From the NCBI GenBank assembly GCA_050949085.1, contig JBMNFB010000001.1, forward strand, positions 1,116,001 to 1,180,000: 64,000 nt of DNA, given 5' to 3'. Numbering within the stretch: position 1 is the stretch's first letter; every line of letters begins with the position of its first letter. The notes under the pieces are model-generated. The model saw nothing but the letters and a program-made list of their open reading frames with translations. It was not told the origin of the DNA and ran no database searches. This DNA is from JBMNFB01 sp050949085. GTDB taxonomy: Bacteria > Bacillota > UBA994 > UBA5500. A program made the position numbers and the translations under genes. Positions 61,750 through 64,000 of this stretch are shown piece by piece.

Positions 61750-61896
61750 ATGCGCAGCCCGTCAGGACGTTCAGCGACGCAGCACAGATTCAACCTGGCT
61801 CATGGGTGACACGACGGCCAACTGCTAGAGTTAGCATCTCACCAGCCTCCTTCCGGCAATCCACGCAGCAACAGATACAGCACCGATTTTGAGGGT

Positions 61897-61931
61897 AAAA
61901 AAAGCAACAACAGGTAGTACCCGTCGTTGCT
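61897..61931 (-). terminator. riboswitch-controlled terminator
   Basis: On the minus strand the stem (61918-61931 with 61903-61916, about 12-14 pairs with two wobbles) is followed by seven Ts. It is placed directly after the second glycine aptamer. Confidence 0.9.
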
Positions 61932-62125
61932 CTGTCGCGGTTCCTGAGAGTTTCACCTGAGCCAGGCTTGCTCCTTCGGCGCCCTGCTGCCTCAATGGCA
62001 GGGCCTTTCCCAGAGTGACGTCAGCGTGCGGTCCGGAAAACCTGAAAGTTTCGCCAGATAATGCGGGGGCATCGTTCCGGCTTGCTTCGTCGGTATGAGC
62101 TGCTGGCTCATTCTCCCGCACGCCT
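61932..62125 (-). ncRNA. tandem glycine riboswitch
   Basis: Two aptamers are visible on the minus strand. The first has GCGGGAGAATGAGCC, CCGACGAAGCAAGCC and GCGAAACTTTCAGG. The second has TCTGGGAAAGGCCCTG, GCGCCGAAGGAGCAAGCC, GGTGAAACTCTCAGGAACC and GACAGAG. These are the conserved blocks of the gcvT RNA. It is an ON switch: glycine should disrupt the following terminator and express the gcv operon. Confidence 0.96.
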
Positions 62126-62210
62126 CATCCGTTCCATATTATGTAATACAGCCCATCGATGAGGGCTTGTGATATTTAGTATAAATCCCCCAAATCCCAC
62201 CCTTGTTTTG

Positions 62211-62240
62211 ATTGTAGTCTGTAGTCAAGCTCGGTGTCAA
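62211..62240 (-). promoter_or_regulatory. promoter of the glycine riboswitch/gcv operon
   Basis: On the minus strand TTGACA (62235-62240), an 18-base spacer and TACAAT (62211-62216), about 85 bases upstream of the first aptamer. A TTTATACT box at ~62178-62185 is an alternative -10. The rest of the 62126-62475 gap is A/T-rich and holds no gene. Confidence 0.6.
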
Positions 62241-62353
62241 GCCATTATCCGAAGTTAATGAATTCACGAGAACATCGGGCTTACAAGTGATTTTTCGATC
62301 ATATAAACGACCTGTTTTCGTGCCATATTTCCGTTGAAAAGACCTAATATTGG

Positions 62354-62381
62354 TTGTGAAAAACTTAACCGTTTCTTAACA
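62354..62381 (+). promoter_or_regulatory. possible PhoP (Pho) box
   Basis: Three hexamers, TTGTGA (62354), TTAACC (62365) and TTAACA (62376), are spaced exactly 11 bases apart, as in the TT(A/T/C)ACA direct repeats bound by Gram-positive PhoP. A TATGCT -10-like box follows at 62426-62431. The downstream gene is a phosphate cotransporter. Confidence 0.55.
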
Positions 62382-62475
62382 CAGCAGAAAGCCATTTAGC
62401 CTTTCCCCCTTCTCAAAGGCAAGATATGCTTTAGTAAGACACAGTTGAGGGGAGTACAAACCGGGGAGGGGTCTT

Positions 62476-64000
62476 ATGTCTGCGGTTGTTGGTCTGGTCG
62501 GAGGGCTAGGCCTGTTCCTATACGGGATGGAGCTGATGGCGGAGGGACTCCAGAAGGTAGCGGGGGATCGCCTGCGCCGACTGCTGGAGATTCTGACCAG
62601 CACGCCGCTGATCGGCGTTCTCATCGGAGCGCTGGTGACGATGCTCATCCAGAGCAGCAGCGCCACCAGCGTCATGGTCGTCGGCTTTGTTAACGCAGGT
62701 CTCCTAACGCTGAAGCAAGCCGTATCAGTTATTCTGGGTGCAAACATCGGGACGACGATCACCGCCTTCATGATTTCGTTGCAGCTGACTGATCTCGCCC
62801 TCCCGGCCATCGGGCTGGGATTTGGGTTGCATCTGCTCTGCCGACGCCGCGTCGGGCGCTACATGGGCATCACCGTCCTCGGCTTCGGGCTGCTGTTCTT
62901 GGGGATGCTGATCATGGGCGAAGCAATGGTGCCACTCAAGGAGAGCACTACCTTCACCGATCTGCTACTCAGCTTCGGGCGCAATCCTTTTCTGGGTGTG
63001 GCGGTAGGCACGGTTCTCACCGGCATCGTGCAGAGCAGCAGTGTGACGACCGGACTCGTGGTTACCCTGGCCAGCCAGGGACTGATCGATCTGGATTCTT
63101 GCGTCGCGCTAGTCCTGGGCAGCAACATCGGCACGACGGTGACACCGCTCCTGGCAGCCATCGGTGCCCAGCTGACAGCGAAGCGCGCGGCCATTGCCAA
63201 CTTGATATTCAAGGTCAGCGGCGTGGTTCTGGCCATGTTTGTTTTCCGGCCGTTCGTTAGCTTCGCCGCCATGACCCACCCCGATCTACCCCGGCAGGTG
63301 GCCAACGCCCACATAATTTTCAACGTTGCCAATACGGCTGTTCTCCTGCCTCTGATCGACCACTACGTGCGGCTGATCCAACGGATTATGCCCGGCGAAG
63401 ATCAGACGGAGCACTTTGCACCGCTCTATCTGGACGAGCACCTGCTGCAAACACCGTCCATTGCGCTGGGACAAGCTACTCGCGAGGTAGTCCACATGGG
63501 CGAGGTGGCCTTAAGTGCACTGGAGGACGCGTACGAAGCCTTCCACTCCAATTCAGGCGAACGTCTGGAGGCGGCTGCCCGTAAAGAGTCGGCCATCAAC
63601 CAGCTGGAACAGGCTATCGTCAATTATCTGGTCAAGCTCTCCCGCGAGCCGCTCAGCGACAAGGAATCGTCTCGCCTCAACGCGCTGCTGAACATGACCA
63701 ATGATCTGGAGCGCATCGGCGACCATACGGAGAACCTCGCCGAACTGGCCAGCGACCGCATCGAACACCGGCTGCCCTTCTCGGACGAGGCCATCGCTGA
63801 GCTGGATCAGATGTATGAGAAAGTCCACAACCTGGTGAGTGAGGCAATCAGCATCATCAGCAGCGGCGACCTGATCAGGGCGGAGCGGGTGCTGGCAGAG
63901 GAGCGAGACATCGATGTCATGGAAAAGAGCTTGCGGCGTCAGCATGTCAATCGACTCAACGCTGGCATCTGTTTTCCGGCTTCCGGCATCGTCTACCTGG
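62476..64000 (+). CDS. Na/Pi cotransporter family protein with PhoU-like C-terminal domain (truncated by window end)
   Basis: 508 codons are visible. The membrane part carries the two inverted Na/Pi signature motifs, LIQSSSATSVMVVGFVNAG and GIVQSSSVTTGLVVTLASQG, each followed by LGANIGTT or LGSNIGTT. From ~residue 330 a helical PhoU-like region follows (ATREVVHMGEVALSAL, MTNDLERIGDHTENLAEL). It probably takes up phosphate with sodium, or exports it. GGGGAGGGG precedes the ATG at 62476. The C-terminus lies beyond the window. Confidence 0.93.
   Translation, partial: MSAVVGLVGGLGLFLYGMELMAEGLQKVAGDRLRRLLEILTSTPLIGVLIGALVTMLIQSSSATSVMVVGFVNAGLLTLKQAVSVILGANIGTTITAFMISLQLTDLALPAIGLGFGLHLLCRRRVGRYMGITVLGFGLLFLGMLIMGEAMVPLKESTTFTDLLLSFGRNPFLGVAVGTVLTGIVQSSSVTTGLVVTLASQGLIDLDSCVALVLGSNIGTTVTPLLAAIGAQLTAKRAAIANLIFKVSGVVLAMFVFRPFVSFAAMTHPDLPRQVANAHIIFNVANTAVLLPLIDHYVRLIQRIMPGEDQTEHFAPLYLDEHLLQTPSIALGQATREVVHMGEVALSALEDAYEAFHSNSGERLEAAARKESAINQLEQAIVNYLVKLSREPLSDKESSRLNALLNMTNDLERIGDHTENLAELASDRIEHRLPFSDEAIAELDQMYEKVHNLVSEAISIISSGDLIRAERVLAEERDIDVMEKSLRRQHVNRLNAGICFPASGIVYL

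Noticed and set aside
61539..61793. 84-codon minus-strand frame with 23-residue repeats (VPxDVC... units)
   Set aside because: It is open only because the 69-nt repeat period is divisible by three; the frame conserves hairpin pairing rather than protein sequence and has no ribosome binding site.
61831..62121. 96-codon minus-strand frame
   Set aside because: It coincides with the tandem glycine riboswitch and its terminator, which explain the sequence.

Overview
The window comes from a moderately GC-rich, endospore-forming Firmicute, probably a Clostridia-type lineage. The pointers are a small acid-soluble spore protein gene (37.4 kb), a YtaF gene, a DUF1657/DUF421 pair, a SleB-type cortex hydrolase, T-box, glycine and cyclic-di-AMP riboswitch control, a Gram-positive polA-mutM-ytaF-coaE gene order, and very frequent TTG/GTG starts behind strong AGGAGG-type ribosome binding sites. 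No rRNA, CRISPR array, prophage or intact transposase gene was seen. The content is mostly chromosomal housekeeping.

Layout. 0-6 kb: the 5' end of a murA-like gene leaving the left edge, a NYN-domain RNase, an FtsJ-type methyltransferase, a cell-wall amidase, a CPBP protease, a frameshifted small membrane protein, two tRNA-Leu and a lytic transglycosylase. 5.5-10.3 kb: coaE, ytaF, mutM and polA. 10.5-12.3 kb: an ECF sigma/anti-sigma pair and a YhbY RNA-binding protein. 12.7-18.6 kb: a two-subunit ABC exporter, DUF421 plus DUF1657, a third tRNA-Leu and a coiled-coil protein. 18.7-22.3 kb: copA under a CsoR-like operator and three small proteins, two of them cysteine-rich. 22.4-31.7 kb: a flavoprotein, a Cys/Met PLP enzyme, an aldo-keto reductase, pfkA, pgpA and dnaE. 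31.8-38.3 kb: a c-di-AMP riboswitch driving a SleB-like hydrolase, an AlaX editing protein, an ABC-F ATPase with an apparent attenuator leader, a SASP, a zinc ribbon and a PerR-like regulator. 38.4-50 kb: membrane and metabolic genes including asparaginase, thrC-thrB, an S9 peptidase, an MFS carrier and T-box-controlled proS. 50.5-54.6 kb: patatin, an unknown anchored protein, a VanY-type lipoprotein and a DUF3825 protein. 54.7-62.2 kb: the glycine cleavage operon gcvT-gcvH-gcvPA-gcvPB-lpdA-lplA behind a tandem glycine riboswitch. The window ends inside a Na/Pi cotransporter gene with a possible Pho box.

The most unusual material is non-coding. (1) A family of MITE-like elements has three copies (1.4, 12.3-12.7 and 50.1-50.6 kb), sharing GGGGCTGTYGC ends and a constant 10-bp hairpin. 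(2) An exact 69-nt tandem repeat of twin hairpins with compensatory base changes lies in the gcvT 5' UTR, and the same twin-hairpin module is embedded in two of the MITE-like copies. (3) The ABC-F gene has a leader with a promoter, a 6-codon ORF, a sequence complementary to that ORF's ribosome binding site, and a terminator-like hairpin. These were found by eye; no database search or folding program was run.
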